Assembly (NCBI GenBank): GCA_964490845.1
Contig: CAZBED010000002.1
Span: 186,001 to 250,000, forward strand
Origin: JADJSS01 sp964490845
GTDB lineage: Bacteria > Bacteroidota > Bacteroidia > Chitinophagales > JADIYW01
Reading direction: 5' to 3'
Length of the DNA stretch: 64,000 bases
The notes under the pieces were generated by a model that worked only from the letters and a program-made list of their open reading frames with translations, was not told the DNA's origin and made no database searches. Positions within the stretch are counted from its first letter, which is position 1. Every line of letters begins with the position of its first letter. The translations under genes were made by a program, and so were the position numbers. This document shows, in pieces, positions 25,977 to 35,122 of the stretch.

Positions 25977-28900
25977 CTACACTTTTTGAATGAATAATTT
26001 TAATGGTTCACCATTGATATCAAAATCCTTGGCTTCAGATATAGTATCGGAAAACAGTATATCGTTTGCTAAAGTTTCGTTGCAAATATATTCTTTATAG
26101 CTATGCAAAACGTTATTGAGAACCAATTGATTTTGCACATGTAAAACAATCTTGTCAGTAACTTCAAAATCGGACTCTTTACGCTCTGTTTGTATTTTAT
26201 TGACAATTTCACGGGCGTAGCCTTCATGCTTCAACTCTTCTGAAATATGAATATCCAACGCTACCGTAATGCCGTTATTGCTGGCAACCAGCCAGCCCTG
26301 AATATCATCAGAAATGATTTCCACTTCTTCCAGCAGGATGTTGAACTTCTCCCCCTCGAGGCGGATATCGATATGTCCATTTTGTTCCAGTTGCTGAATA
26401 TCGCTGTTGCTGAGGTTTTGGATGACATCGGAAGCTGTTTTCATCTTGCCGCCTAATTTTTTACCCAGCAGTTTAAAGTTTGGCTTTACTTTCTTGGAGA
26501 TGATTCCTGATGTGTCGCTGATATATTCAATCTCTTTTACATTCACTTCCGCCAGTATCAGCGATTTTACCTTGTCGACCTGTTCGATGAATTCTTTGTC
26601 TATGGCCGGAATTAATATTTTCTGTAATGGCTGCCGGACCTTAATTTTAGTCTTCTTTCTGAGAGATAATACCAGCGAAGAAATTTCCTGTGCCCATTCC
26701 ATACGTTGCTCTAATTTCTGATCAATCAAAGTGGCATCTGACTGTATCAGGTCAGAAATATGGATGGAAGTATTGTTCGATAAAAGATTTTGCCACAACC
26801 AGTCACTGAAGAACGGTGCAATCGGACTCATGAGCTGCACCACCACCTGCAGACATTCGTGTAATGTTTCAAATGCCGCTTTTTTATCCTGTGATAATTC
26901 GTTACCCCAAAATCGCCTTCTGCATAAACGCACGTACCAGTTGGAGAGGTGCTCAATTACAAAATCTTCCACAGCTCGGGCGGCTTTGGTGGGTTCGTAA
27001 TCTTCATACGCTTCAGTGACTTCCCGAATCAGACTGTGCAATTTGGAAATCACCCAGCGGTCGATTTCTGCGCGTTCTGCTAATGGCGTAGTATTGTTCT
27101 TATCGATAACAAAACCATCAATATTCGCGTAGATGGCAAAGAAATTATAGGTATTGTAGAGGGTTCCGAATAATTTTCTGGAGACTTCCGCCAGACCTTC
27201 CTCATCAAATTTCAGGTTGTCCCATGGCTGCGAATTGGAAATCATATACCAACGTGTAACGTCAGCGCCATACTTGCTGATAGTAGCAAACGGGTCAACG
27301 GCATTGCCTTTGGATTTCGACATTTTGTTGCCGTTTTTGTCTAATACCAATCCATTTGACACCACATTCTTGTAGGCTACCGAGTCAAACAACATGGTCG
27401 CGATAGCATGAAGGGTATAGAACCAGCCGCGTGTCTGGTCAACTCCCTCCGCAATGAAATCCGCCGGAAAGGATTGAGCAAAGGTTTCTTTATTTTCAAA
27501 CGGGAAATGCCATTGCGCATACGGCATCGCACCCGAGTCAAACCAAACGTCAATTAAGTCGCTTTCTCGTTTCATGGGTTTTCCGGATGCCGAAACGAGA
27601 ATGATATCATCCACAAAAGGTTTGTGCAAATCCAGCTGCTCGGATAACTTTTCTTTATTCAGAAAGCCGGCATCCACCGCTTTCTGCATTTCAGCATACA
27701 GTTCTTCAATGGAACCGATGCAGGTTTCTTCTTCCTTGTCTTCCGTTCTCCAGATATTTAAGGGCGTTCCCCAGTATCTGCTGCGCGACAGGTTCCAGTC
27801 TATCAGATTTTCCAGCCATTGTCCGAATCGACCACTTCCGGTACTTTCCGGTTTCCAGTTAATGGTCTTATTCAATTCAACCATGCGTTCTTTTACTGCA
27901 GTAACCCGGATGAACCAAGAATCCAACGGATAATAGATGATTGGCTTTTCGGTTCGCCAGCAATGCGGATAAGAGTGTTCGTATTTTTCTACTTTAAACG
28001 CCTTGTTTTCTTTTTTCAGTTTTACGGAGATGTCAATATCTACAGAAACGTAATTGGGGTCATCTTTGTAATCTTTTACATACCTGCCGGAAAACTCCCC
28101 GACACCGTCGATAAATTTGCCTTCTTTGTCCACCAGTGTTAATGCCCCGATGCCGTTTTCTCCGGCCACTTTCATATCATCAGCGCCAAAGCTCGGGGCG
28201 ATATGAACGATGCCTGTACCGTCAGAGGTAGTTACAAAATCGCCGATGATAACTTTAAAAGCATCGCCGTCTATGTTTTCTTTTGAATTGGCTTCAAAAG
28301 GTAATAATTGTTCGTACCGGATACCGGCCAGACCTTTTCCTTTGAACGAAGCTAATATCTGATACGGTAAATTTTTTCCGTCATTTTGATAAGAGGCAAA
28401 ATCCCTGTTTTCATTTTCAGGTTGAAAATACTTAGATAATAATTCTTTAGCCAAAATCAGGTTAACACATATGTGTGTATAAGGATTGACTGTTTTTACT
28501 AATACATAGTCTATGTCTTTACCGACGGCTAAGGCGGTGTTGGAAGGTAATGTCCAGGGTGTGGTCGTCCAGGCAAGGAAATAGTAGTCGGTATTTTTAT
28601 CGACGAACAATGTGCTGTCCGTTATCGACTGCGCACTGATTTTAAATTGTGCCACACAACTGGTATCTTTTACATCCCGGTAGCATCCCGGCAGGTTTAA
28701 TTCCGCGGAGCTTAAACCCGTTCCTGCTGCAGGAGAGTACGGCTGTATTTTATAGCCTTTGTAGAGTAACTCTTTTTTATACAATTCTTTTATTATCCAC
28801 CAGATACTTTCGATGTAGTTGTTTTCAAACGTGATATACGGATGATTTAAATCCACCCAGTAGCCCATTCTTTTGGTAAGATCATCCCATATATCTTTGA

Positions 28901-29291
28901 ACTCCATTACGACTTCACGGCATTTTTTGTTGTAGTCTGCCACGGAAATCTTGTTCCCGATATCTTTTTTAGTAATTCCGAGCATATTTTCTACTCGTAA
29001 TTCCACCGGGAGACCATGTGTATCCCAGCCGCCTTTGCGCTTGACCTGATAGCCCTGTAATGTTTTGAAACGACAAAAAATATCCTTGATACCACGTGCC
29101 AAAACGTGGTGGATACCCGGCAAGCCGTTGGCGCTCGGAGGGCCTTCATAGAAAACATAAGGGGTCCTTCCTTCCCGCGTGGAAATGCTCTGCTCAAAAA
29201 CATGCTGAGATTCCCAGAAGGCAGCTATTTCCTGTTCAATCTGTGTTTGGGTGATATTCTTTACTTCTCTGTATTGCTTTGCGTTTGACAT
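25977..29291 (-). CDS. ileS: Isoleucyl-tRNA synthetase
   Basis: Class I synthetase charging tRNA-Ile, 1104 residues. I start it at the ATG at 29291 because a strong ribosome-binding site precedes it; the frame stays open 87 bases further upstream. The HIGH region reads GLPGIHHV, the bacteroidete form, and KMSKSKGN is present around 27320. The editing (CP1) domain with TTPWTLPSN and the anticodon-binding region follow in order. It is first in ileS / DksA-like / lspA. Cytoplasmic. Confidence 0.97.
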   Translation of the reverse strand: MSNAKQYREVKNITQTQIEQEIAAFWESQHVFEQSISTREGRTPYVFYEGPPSANGLPGIHHVLARGIKDIFCRFKTLQGYQVKRKGGWDTHGLPVELRVENMLGITKKDIGNKISVADYNKKCREVVMEFKDIWDDLTKRMGYWVDLNHPYITFENNYIESIWWIIKELYKKELLYKGYKIQPYSPAAGTGLSSAELNLPGCYRDVKDTSCVAQFKISAQSITDSTLFVDKNTDYYFLAWTTTPWTLPSNTALAVGKDIDYVLVKTVNPYTHICVNLILAKELLSKYFQPENENRDFASYQNDGKNLPYQILASFKGKGLAGIRYEQLLPFEANSKENIDGDAFKVIIGDFVTTSDGTGIVHIAPSFGADDMKVAGENGIGALTLVDKEGKFIDGVGEFSGRYVKDYKDDPNYVSVDIDISVKLKKENKAFKVEKYEHSYPHCWRTEKPIIYYPLDSWFIRVTAVKERMVELNKTINWKPESTGSGRFGQWLENLIDWNLSRSRYWGTPLNIWRTEDKEEETCIGSIEELYAEMQKAVDAGFLNKEKLSEQLDLHKPFVDDIILVSASGKPMKRESDLIDVWFDSGAMPYAQWHFPFENKETFAQSFPADFIAEGVDQTRGWFYTLHAIATMLFDSVAYKNVVSNGLVLDKNGNKMSKSKGNAVDPFATISKYGADVTRWYMISNSQPWDNLKFDEEGLAEVSRKLFGTLYNTYNFFAIYANIDGFVIDKNNTTPLAERAEIDRWVISKLHSLIREVTEAYEDYEPTKAARAVEDFVIEHLSNWYVRLCRRRFWGNELSQDKKAAFETLHECLQVVVQLMSPIAPFFSDWLWQNLLSNNTSIHISDLIQSDATLIDQKLEQRMEWAQEISSLVLSLRKKTKIKVRQPLQKILIPAIDKEFIEQVDKVKSLILAEVNVKEIEYISDTSGIISKKVKPNFKLLGKKLGGKMKTASDVIQNLSNSDIQQLEQNGHIDIRLEGEKFNILLEEVEIISDDIQGWLVASNNGITVALDIHISEELKHEGYAREIVNKIQTERKESDFEVTDKIVLHVQNQLVLNNVLHSYKEYICNETLANDILFSDTISEAKDFDINGEPLKLFIQKV

Positions 29292-29297
29292 AACATG

Positions 29298-29306
29298 CTC
29301 CTCTCC
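29298..29306 (-). promoter_or_regulatory. Strong ribosome-binding site of ileS
   Basis: On the minus strand GGAGAGGAG lies 6 bases before the ATG at 29291. This is an unusually good Shine-Dalgarno for this phylum and decides the start. Confidence 0.7.
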
Positions 29307-29319
29307 AAAAAAATTTGCG

Positions 29320-29327
29320 CAAAGATA
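29320..29327 (-). promoter_or_regulatory. -7 box of ileS
   Basis: TATCTTTG on the minus strand is an exact TAnnTTTG match, 28 bases before the ATG. No -33 element is seen at the ideal distance. Confidence 0.5.
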
Positions 29328-29390
29328 ACAAATGCCCATGAGATTAAAAACAATATTACCACCACTCCAAACGTTCAAAAATGCGTATAA

Positions 29391-29423
29391 TTCGACATAT
29401 TCCCTTAAAAATTCATAGATTTG
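29391..29423 (+). promoter_or_regulatory. Promoter of porZ
   Basis: TAGATTTG at 29416-29423 is an exact -7 match; TTCG at 29391-29394 is a one-mismatch -33 with a 21-base spacer. The ATG follows 25 bases later. Confidence 0.55.
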
Positions 29424-29448
29424 GGGAAATAAAAGGCAATTCCCGTTT

Positions 29449-31788
29449 ATGTTTGCAAATTATAGCGTATCAAGGTTTTTATCGGTCAATTTACTTCTTG
29501 GTGTTTTCCTGATAACCGGGATTGTGAAATCACAGAATGTTCCCTTGGGTTCATGGGTAGCCCATGTGCCGCTGCAGAGTTCCAATTCCGTTTGTCAGAG
29601 CAAAAATTATGTATATGCCGCCTGTCAGAACGGGGTTATCGGCGTGGATATCGGTAATAACCTGATTGAAAGGTACACTAAGGTAAGCGGGTTGTCAGAA
29701 GTGTTTGCCGATCAGGTTGGCTACGATACGGCTACTTCTACACTGGTCGTGAGTTATACCAACTCCAATATCGACCTGGTAAAAAATGGAAAAACCATTA
29801 ATCTGCCTTATCTGAAAAATGCTACCATTACCGGAGATAAGAATATTTACAGAATATACTGTTTCAATGGAAAAGCTTATCTCGCCACCGGATTCGGCAT
29901 CGTGGAAATAGACTTGGTGAAGCAGGAAATTGCGGATACTTATACGTTTAATGACGGTTTTACCACAGCAAAAGTAAATGCTGTATGGGCGGATGAGAAT
30001 GCTATCTTTTGTGCCACATCTAATGGAGTGGTGATGGGAAAAATAGACCCCGCCATCAACCTGCTGGATTATAATGAGTGGGTGAAATATACGTCCGGGA
30101 TTCCTGCAACGGAAGCATCTGCCATCACTAAATATCAGAACAAGGTGCTGGCGGCGGTAAACAATACCATTTACCAGTTTGACGGAACAACCTGGACCCC
30201 TTTTTTTTCAGACCCTTCCTGGGTGACAAAGGACTTAAACAATTCTTACGGGCAATTATCCATTGTGCAGCATAAAATTATTTCCGGCAATGTAGCGGAT
30301 ATAAGAATTGGGAAATGGAATGGATCCGGGTTTAATTTTTATACCAACAATTATTATGTCGCCTATCCCCTTCAAATCATAACGAATGAGGACGGAAGTT
30401 TGTGGCATGCCGATTTGTACAGAGGGTTGGTTCGTCAGGAAGGCGGCAATTTCAATCCTAAAATTCCGAACGGCCCGTATGCAGTTAATAATAAGGAAAT
30501 GGATTTCTTAAACGGAACGCTATGGGCATCTTCTTCTGCCATAAGGAATTCATTTAATCCGAATGACCTGCCGGAAAGTAAGTTCTTTTACGCCTGCAGT
30601 GATTATACCTGGACCAACTATCTCAAGTTCAACTTTCCCATCTTAGATACATTTAATCAGATTGCGGTGGTAAAGGCGCTGCCTTCAGAAAATAAAATAC
30701 TTTTTGGTGCAGCCGGTTATTCCGATGGTGGAATTTTAGAATTCTCCCTGACGGATAACTCCTTTAAGGCAATAAAATATGCTCCTAACAGCCCATTTTC
30801 TTTTCGTATAACCGGGGCGGATGTGGATGTCCAGGGCAATGCCTGGTTTTCCAACGCGTATTCCACTTCGCCGGTTATCTGCCGGAAAAGTGATGGCACT
30901 TACCTCTTCTTCAACAGCGGATTTTTAAATGCGCAGTTAGTCACTGATATATTGGCGGATGATTACAATCAGATTTGGATTGCGAAAGACCATCCCGGTG
31001 TCGGCGGACTGGTGGTGCTGAATTATGGTGCGGACTTAGATGATAAGTCGGATGACCGCTATTTTAATTTAGCGCTTGGCCGGGGGTTGGGTAATCTTCC
31101 TTCCAACCATGTAGTGTGTATGGCAAAAGATAAAGACGGCGTAATCTGGCTGGGCACCACTGCCGGAATTGCCGTGGTGTCCTGTGCGGGATATGTAACC
31201 GACTACGCCTGCGAAGCGGAGCAGATTTGTATAGACCGAAAAGACAGCAGCGGATTTTGTGACAATTTACTGGAAGATGAGGTGGTCAACTGTATTACCG
31301 TTGATGAGGCTAACCGCAAGTGGATAGGCACTGCTAATGGCTTGTTTCTGGTGAGTGCAGACGGGCAGGAAACCATTCATTATTTCAATGAAACCAACTC
31401 ACCGCTGCTGGGTAATGATATCCGTTCGGTTGCCATACACCCGGAAACGGGAGATGTATTTATCGGAACGTCTAAGGGAATCTGTTCTTACCGGGCGGAT
31501 GCTACCGTGACGACCGATGAGACGCCTGCACCGTTTGTTTATCCCAATCCGGTTCGTGAGGATTATGACGGGCTGATAGCCATTAAGGGTATTCCGAATA
31601 ACAGCAATGTCAAGATTGTGGATGTGAGCGGCAACTTAGTGTTTGAAACCACGGCAACAGGCGGGCAGGCTACCTGGGATGGCAAATTGATTAACGGACA
31701 GCGGGCAGCTACAGGGGTGTACTTTGCCCTTTGCTCCGGCAGCGGCAAAGGCCAGAAAGCCAGCCTGAAGTTTGTGCTGGTGCATTGA
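29449..31788 (+). CDS. porZ: Type IX secretion system component PorZ
   Basis: A 779-residue exported protein matching PorZ, the outer-membrane surface part of the T9SS attachment complex that delivers anionic LPS for cargo anchoring. Features are a signal peptide (about residues 10-28, ending KSQ), the opening GSWVAHVPLQ, the block SKNYVYAACQNGVIGVDIGN (in part), NSNIDLVKNGK, the GFGIVEIDL repeat unit, two beta-propellers, and a C-terminal sorting-like domain with YPNPVREDYDG and GQATWDGKLINGQ. It is not next to other T9SS genes, as is usual. It has its own promoter and the downstream GTCATTCCC repeat as terminator. Confidence 0.88.
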   Translation: MFANYSVSRFLSVNLLLGVFLITGIVKSQNVPLGSWVAHVPLQSSNSVCQSKNYVYAACQNGVIGVDIGNNLIERYTKVSGLSEVFADQVGYDTATSTLVVSYTNSNIDLVKNGKTINLPYLKNATITGDKNIYRIYCFNGKAYLATGFGIVEIDLVKQEIADTYTFNDGFTTAKVNAVWADENAIFCATSNGVVMGKIDPAINLLDYNEWVKYTSGIPATEASAITKYQNKVLAAVNNTIYQFDGTTWTPFFSDPSWVTKDLNNSYGQLSIVQHKIISGNVADIRIGKWNGSGFNFYTNNYYVAYPLQIITNEDGSLWHADLYRGLVRQEGGNFNPKIPNGPYAVNNKEMDFLNGTLWASSSAIRNSFNPNDLPESKFFYACSDYTWTNYLKFNFPILDTFNQIAVVKALPSENKILFGAAGYSDGGILEFSLTDNSFKAIKYAPNSPFSFRITGADVDVQGNAWFSNAYSTSPVICRKSDGTYLFFNSGFLNAQLVTDILADDYNQIWIAKDHPGVGGLVVLNYGADLDDKSDDRYFNLALGRGLGNLPSNHVVCMAKDKDGVIWLGTTAGIAVVSCAGYVTDYACEAEQICIDRKDSSGFCDNLLEDEVVNCITVDEANRKWIGTANGLFLVSADGQETIHYFNETNSPLLGNDIRSVAIHPETGDVFIGTSKGICSYRADATVTTDETPAPFVYPNPVREDYDGLIAIKGIPNNSNVKIVDVSGNLVFETTATGGQATWDGKLINGQRAATGVYFALCSGSGKGQKASLKFVLVH

Positions 31789-31822
31789 GATCTTTTCTTC
31801 ACTTAAGGGTAAGATATAAAAA

Positions 31823-31889
31823 GTCATTCCCTTGTAAAAGGGAATCTCTTTTTTGCTTACTCTGAGATTCCCACTTTCGTGGGAATGAC
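31823..31889 (+). repeat. Compound inverted repeat, terminator-like
   Basis: Two hairpins: ATTCCCTT/AAGGGAAT (31826-31845) and ATTCCCAC/GTGGGAAT (31867-31886). The outer GTCATTCCC pairs with GGGAATGAC and the inner GGGAATCTC with GAGATTCCC, so the whole 67 bases also fold as one long cruciform. Resembles a MITE/REP-type dispersed repeat. Hairpin one is followed by CTCTTTTTTG and can end porZ transcription. Confidence 0.75.
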
Positions 31890-31952
31890 ACTATCTACTT
31901 CACTATTTTTGTATGCAAATCTGTAGGATTTCTGCCGGTGCATTAGAAGATA

Positions 31953-32384
31953 TCAAAAAAAAGGTTCTATTCCGCTCACCAATCCATCCTGGGGTTCATC
32001 AATATAAACGCGGCTGTAGGCTTTCACGTCGATATTTTTGTCGATTATCCTGAAGTCTGCACATTCACACAAATCCTGCACATTTCCATTTGTCACCTCC
32101 AGGATGATATCCATTCTGTGTTTGGAACGATTGCCGATAAAGGAATAGCCGTTCTTGCAACTATTCGTGCATAACTCACTGTCGCAAAAGCCCGTATAGC
32201 CGATGAGTCGGTCGTTTTTATTATGTTTGAAAATATCGATGGCATTCGTGAGTTTTTCTATGAAAACCTCCTTCGGCATATTCTGATACGTTTTGTCCTT
32301 ATCCAAAATAAGGTCAATCATGTCCACATCCATTTCCTGAATGTAATAGATGACGGCTTCGGCCTGTGTGGTGGGTGGAGTCAT
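31953..32384 (-). CDS. Hypothetical protein with paired cysteines
   Basis: A 143-residue protein, no family recognised. The middle has six cysteines, FCDSELCTNSCKNGY and LCECADF, which could bind a metal or form disulfides, followed by a beta-rich tail. No signal peptide. It stands alone between two repeat-rich gaps. Function unknown; reading frame quality looks like a genuine gene. Confidence 0.65.
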   Translation of the reverse strand: MTPPTTQAEAVIYYIQEMDVDMIDLILDKDKTYQNMPKEVFIEKLTNAIDIFKHNKNDRLIGYTGFCDSELCTNSCKNGYSFIGNRSKHRMDIILEVTNGNVQDLCECADFRIIDKNIDVKAYSRVYIDEPQDGLVSGIEPFF

Positions 32385-32684
32385 GAATTGGACTAATATA
32401 GTAAAGATTATCTTTTTTTTTGCTTAGTATCGGGTGTAAACATTTCGTTTTGAAATACGCCTGTTATAACTAAGTTTGCTGCTAAACAAGATAATATTGC
32501 TCGCTCGTGCCTCGCTAGAAATGACAGCATACAGGAGGAAGAAGTGTGCGTTTCCGACATATTCCTGTCTGAATGAGGTACCTACAAATACATGTGTTTA
32601 TTTTATTTATCTAGCAATGACGAGAAAGAACTTTTAATCAATAAAAAAGGCTTCCAAATACGGAAGCCTCAGGTAAAAATTTTC
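32385..32684. other. Gap with decayed repeat sequence
   Basis: No gene seen. At 32495-32528 and 32611-32622 are degraded pieces of the common TTGC..CCTCGC..AATGAC class of dispersed repeat. The end of the gap carries the DUF3127 terminator. Confidence 0.5.
32642..32669 (-). terminator. Terminator of the DUF3127 gene
   Basis: On the minus strand, AGGCTTCC/GGAAGCCT (32648-32655 with 32662-32669) forms a perfect 8-base stem followed by six or seven T residues. Confidence 0.85.
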
Positions 32685-33047
32685 TTAAAACGGCAAATCG
32701 TCCTCAATCTGCTCATTAGGAATATCAGATTCTGTATAGGCCGGTGGCGCTGTATTTTCTCTGCGAGATGCCGCAGCCTGTTCCGATTTATTCACTCTCC
32801 AGGCTTTTACATCCGTATACCATTTTCCGTTGTATTCGCGGCTTTCCACATCCGCCTCTACTGATATATCGTTTCCTTCCTGAAAGGAATTATCATTCAC
32901 CAAATCCGTCCAGAAAACGACACAAACTTTTTTAGGGTATTTACCATTATCCGTTTCTATAACAACTTCCTGTTTTTTCCAAACTCCGTTTTTTCCTTCT
33001 CCCGTTTGTACCGGGTTCACTTTATAAATTTTTCCTTTCAATTCCAT
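32685..33047 (-). CDS. DUF3127 OB-fold protein with SSB-like tip
   Basis: A 120-residue protein of the Bacteroidota family DUF3127: an OB-fold-like core (about residues 1-85, MELKGKIYKV start) and a flexible tail ending DDLPF. That ending is like the acidic tip of single-stranded DNA-binding proteins (DDDIPF), which recruits partner enzymes. A role in nucleic-acid binding is inferred. It has its own terminator and an exact -7 box (TATATTTG at 33065-33072, minus strand). Confidence 0.85.
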   Translation of the reverse strand: MELKGKIYKVNPVQTGEGKNGVWKKQEVVIETDNGKYPKKVCVVFWTDLVNDNSFQEGNDISVEADVESREYNGKWYTDVKAWRVNKSEQAAASRRENTAPPAYTESDIPNEQIEDDLPF

Positions 33048-33064
33048 GACTTACTATTTTTTTA

Positions 33065-33072
33065 CAAATATA
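33065..33072 (-). promoter_or_regulatory. -7 box of DUF3127 gene
   Basis: TATATTTG on the minus strand fits TAnnTTTG exactly and lies 17 bases before the start. No clear -33 element. Confidence 0.5.
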
Positions 33073-33203
33073 GCAATAAAAAGAGTTTTGCTTTTTCATC
33101 TGAAATTGAAATTAATAACACCTCTCTTAATTTATTAATAACACGGACTGGGAATGTTGGCGCATCATTTGATGTTTATAGCTTTAAAACGTATTTTTAT
33201 ACT

Positions 33204-33857
33204 ATGGATACCACAATTATGCATTTCGTTTCTAAAGATGCCTTGCATTTTTTCAGCGACAATAAAGTATTACTGAGTCTGGTAATGGGCCTGGGATTGA
33301 GTGCCAGTTGCGGGTTCCGGGTGTTTGTTCCGCTGCTGATCGCCAGCATAGCGTCTAGAATGGGAATACTGCATCTGGGCGATGGCTTTCAATGGATGGG
33401 CAGTACGCCTGCTATTATTTGTTTCGGAGCCGCTACAGTCTTTGAAATTGCGGGATACTATATTCCTTTTGTAGATAATATTTTGGATACCATCACTACC
33501 CCCGCTTCGGTGGTGGCCGGAACCTTATTAACAGCATCCGCCATTCTTCCGGACATTGACCCGATGCTGAAATGGGGGCTCGCCATTATTGTCGGAGGTG
33601 GTAGTGCAGGAATCATACAGGCAGGAACGGCCATGACACGTGCCACTTCTACCGTCACCACGGCAGGAGCCGCGAATCCGGTGGTAGCAACCATAGAACA
33701 TATTTTGGCTATATCAGGCAGCCTGTTAAGCCTGATTATTCCATTCATTATCGCTACCGTTATCTGTATCCTTATCGTCATATTCTTGTTTTTCGTTATC
33801 CGTTATTTCAAGCGGCATATCCCGAAAACCGAAACATTGCCTCCGCCAAGACAATAA
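33204..33857 (+). CDS. DUF4126 family membrane protein
   Basis: A 217-residue membrane protein with about five hydrophobic segments and the conserved GLSASCGFRVFVPLL region near residue 32, typical of DUF4126. I start it at the ATG at 33204; the longer frame upstream is in AT-rich noncoding-like sequence, and a second ATG at 33219 is possible. Function unknown. It lies upstream of the radical SAM gene. Confidence 0.85.
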   Translation: MDTTIMHFVSKDALHFFSDNKVLLSLVMGLGLSASCGFRVFVPLLIASIASRMGILHLGDGFQWMGSTPAIICFGAATVFEIAGYYIPFVDNILDTITTPASVVAGTLLTASAILPDIDPMLKWGLAIIVGGGSAGIIQAGTAMTRATSTVTTAGAANPVVATIEHILAISGSLLSLIIPFIIATVICILIVIFLFFVIRYFKRHIPKTETLPPPRQ

Positions 33858-33904
33858 ATTAATGGCCAACCTGTATACGGATAATTGCGTCGTCCGGTTT
33901 TTTG

Positions 33905-33936
33905 TTTGAAGAAACTTCAAATGTCTTGTATCTTGT
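33905..33936 (+). promoter_or_regulatory. Promoter of the radical SAM gene
   Basis: TTTG at 33905-33908 and TATCTTGT at 33929-33936, 20 bases apart, match the -33/-7 pattern with one deviation. The ATG is at 33958. Confidence 0.55.
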
Positions 33937-33957
33937 ACCTTGATTCCCGGCTCAAAA

Positions 33958-34992
33958 ATGAACGCCACTACACGAAACACCCTTAACTTTTTATCGAAGC
34001 TGACTATTCGAAGGGTATGGAATATGGGTTTGATATACAGTTCATTTCACCTCACCAAATACCTGAAGAAACCCATTCAACTGGGAAAGCCTTTTTCCAT
34101 TTCCTTTGAACCCACCACATCCTGCAATCTGCGTTGTCCGGAATGCCCGAGCGGACTGCGTTCCTTCACACGGCCTATCGGTATGCTGGAGCAGGATTTC
34201 TTTCAGAAAACAATAGATGAGATTTCAAAAGACTTAATCTACCTCACTTTTTACTTTCAGGGCGAGCCATACCTGCACAAGAATTTTCTGGAAATGGTAT
34301 CCTATGCGCGAGGGAAAAAAATATACACCGCCACTTCCACCAATGCGCATTACCTGACAGAAACAATGGCAAAAAAGACCATTGAAAGCGGACTGGACAG
34401 ACTGATTATTTCCATTGACGGCACTACTCAGGAAACCTATCAGAGCTACAGGGTGGGCGGTCAATTAGACAAAGTGATGGAAGGCGCAAAAAACATCGTG
34501 AAATGGAAAAAACAGCTACGGGCCAATACACCCTATATCATCTTCCAGTTTTTGGTGGTAAAACCCAATGAACATCAAATTGATGAATTGAAAGTCCTGG
34601 CCAGAGAAATCGGTGTGGATGAAGTCATCCTGAAAACGGCACAGGTATATGATTATAAAAACGGCAATGAGCTGATTCCTGAAAACGAACAGTATTCACG
34701 CTATAAAAAAAACAGCGATGGCACGTACTCCATTAAGAATAATCTGGAAAACTCTTGCTGGAAATTGTGGCACAGTTGTGTCATTACCTGGGATGGAAAG
34801 GTGGTGCCCTGCTGTTTTGATAAAGACGCGCAACATCAGTTAGGCAATCTGCAAACACATACGTTCGACCAAATCTGGAATAATGATTTGTATAAAGATT
34901 TCCGGGCAAAACTGGTGAAAGGCCGCAAAGAAATTGACATCTGCACCAACTGCAGCGAAGGCTGTGAGGTGAATTTCAATTATGAGGTCTGA
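33958..34992 (+). CDS. Radical SAM/SPASM domain protein
   Basis: A 344-residue radical SAM enzyme with the CxxxCxxC cluster motif TSCNLRCPECPSG (about residue 53) and a C-terminal SPASM-type cysteine set: SCWKLWHSC, VPCCFD and DICTNCSEGC. This type often modifies peptides or builds cofactors. The ATG at 33958 follows a promoter; the TTG at 33940 is not needed. The substrate is unknown and no small peptide gene is evident beside it. Cytoplasmic. Confidence 0.9.
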   Translation: MNATTRNTLNFLSKLTIRRVWNMGLIYSSFHLTKYLKKPIQLGKPFSISFEPTTSCNLRCPECPSGLRSFTRPIGMLEQDFFQKTIDEISKDLIYLTFYFQGEPYLHKNFLEMVSYARGKKIYTATSTNAHYLTETMAKKTIESGLDRLIISIDGTTQETYQSYRVGGQLDKVMEGAKNIVKWKKQLRANTPYIIFQFLVVKPNEHQIDELKVLAREIGVDEVILKTAQVYDYKNGNELIPENEQYSRYKKNSDGTYSIKNNLENSCWKLWHSCVITWDGKVVPCCFDKDAQHQLGNLQTHTFDQIWNNDLYKDFRAKLVKGRKEIDICTNCSEGCEVNFNYEV

Positions 34993-35073
34993 TATTTTCA
35001 CGAGAAGGCGTAAAGAGCGCAACGTTTTTTATTCCTAAATATAGAATCTCTGCGTGGCAGATTTATTTTACAA

Positions 35074-35103
35074 AAAAACGGGATGCGAATGCATCCCGTT
35101 TTT
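35074..35103. terminator. Bidirectional terminator
   Basis: Perfect 13-base stem AAAAACGGGATGC and its complement around GAAT, with A and T tracts on both sides. It can end both the radical SAM gene (+) and the large T9SS gene (-). Confidence 0.92.
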
Positions 35104-35122
35104 AGTTATATCATTCATAATT

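Noticed and set aside
25410..25989. Long Gly/Ala/Phe-rich open frames on the plus strand
   Set aside because: They are antisense shadows of the low-complexity Lys/Ala/Pro tail gene.
33006..33203. N-terminal extension of the DUF4126 frame
   Set aside because: The extension is not family-like and overlaps the DUF3127 gene start and its promoter.
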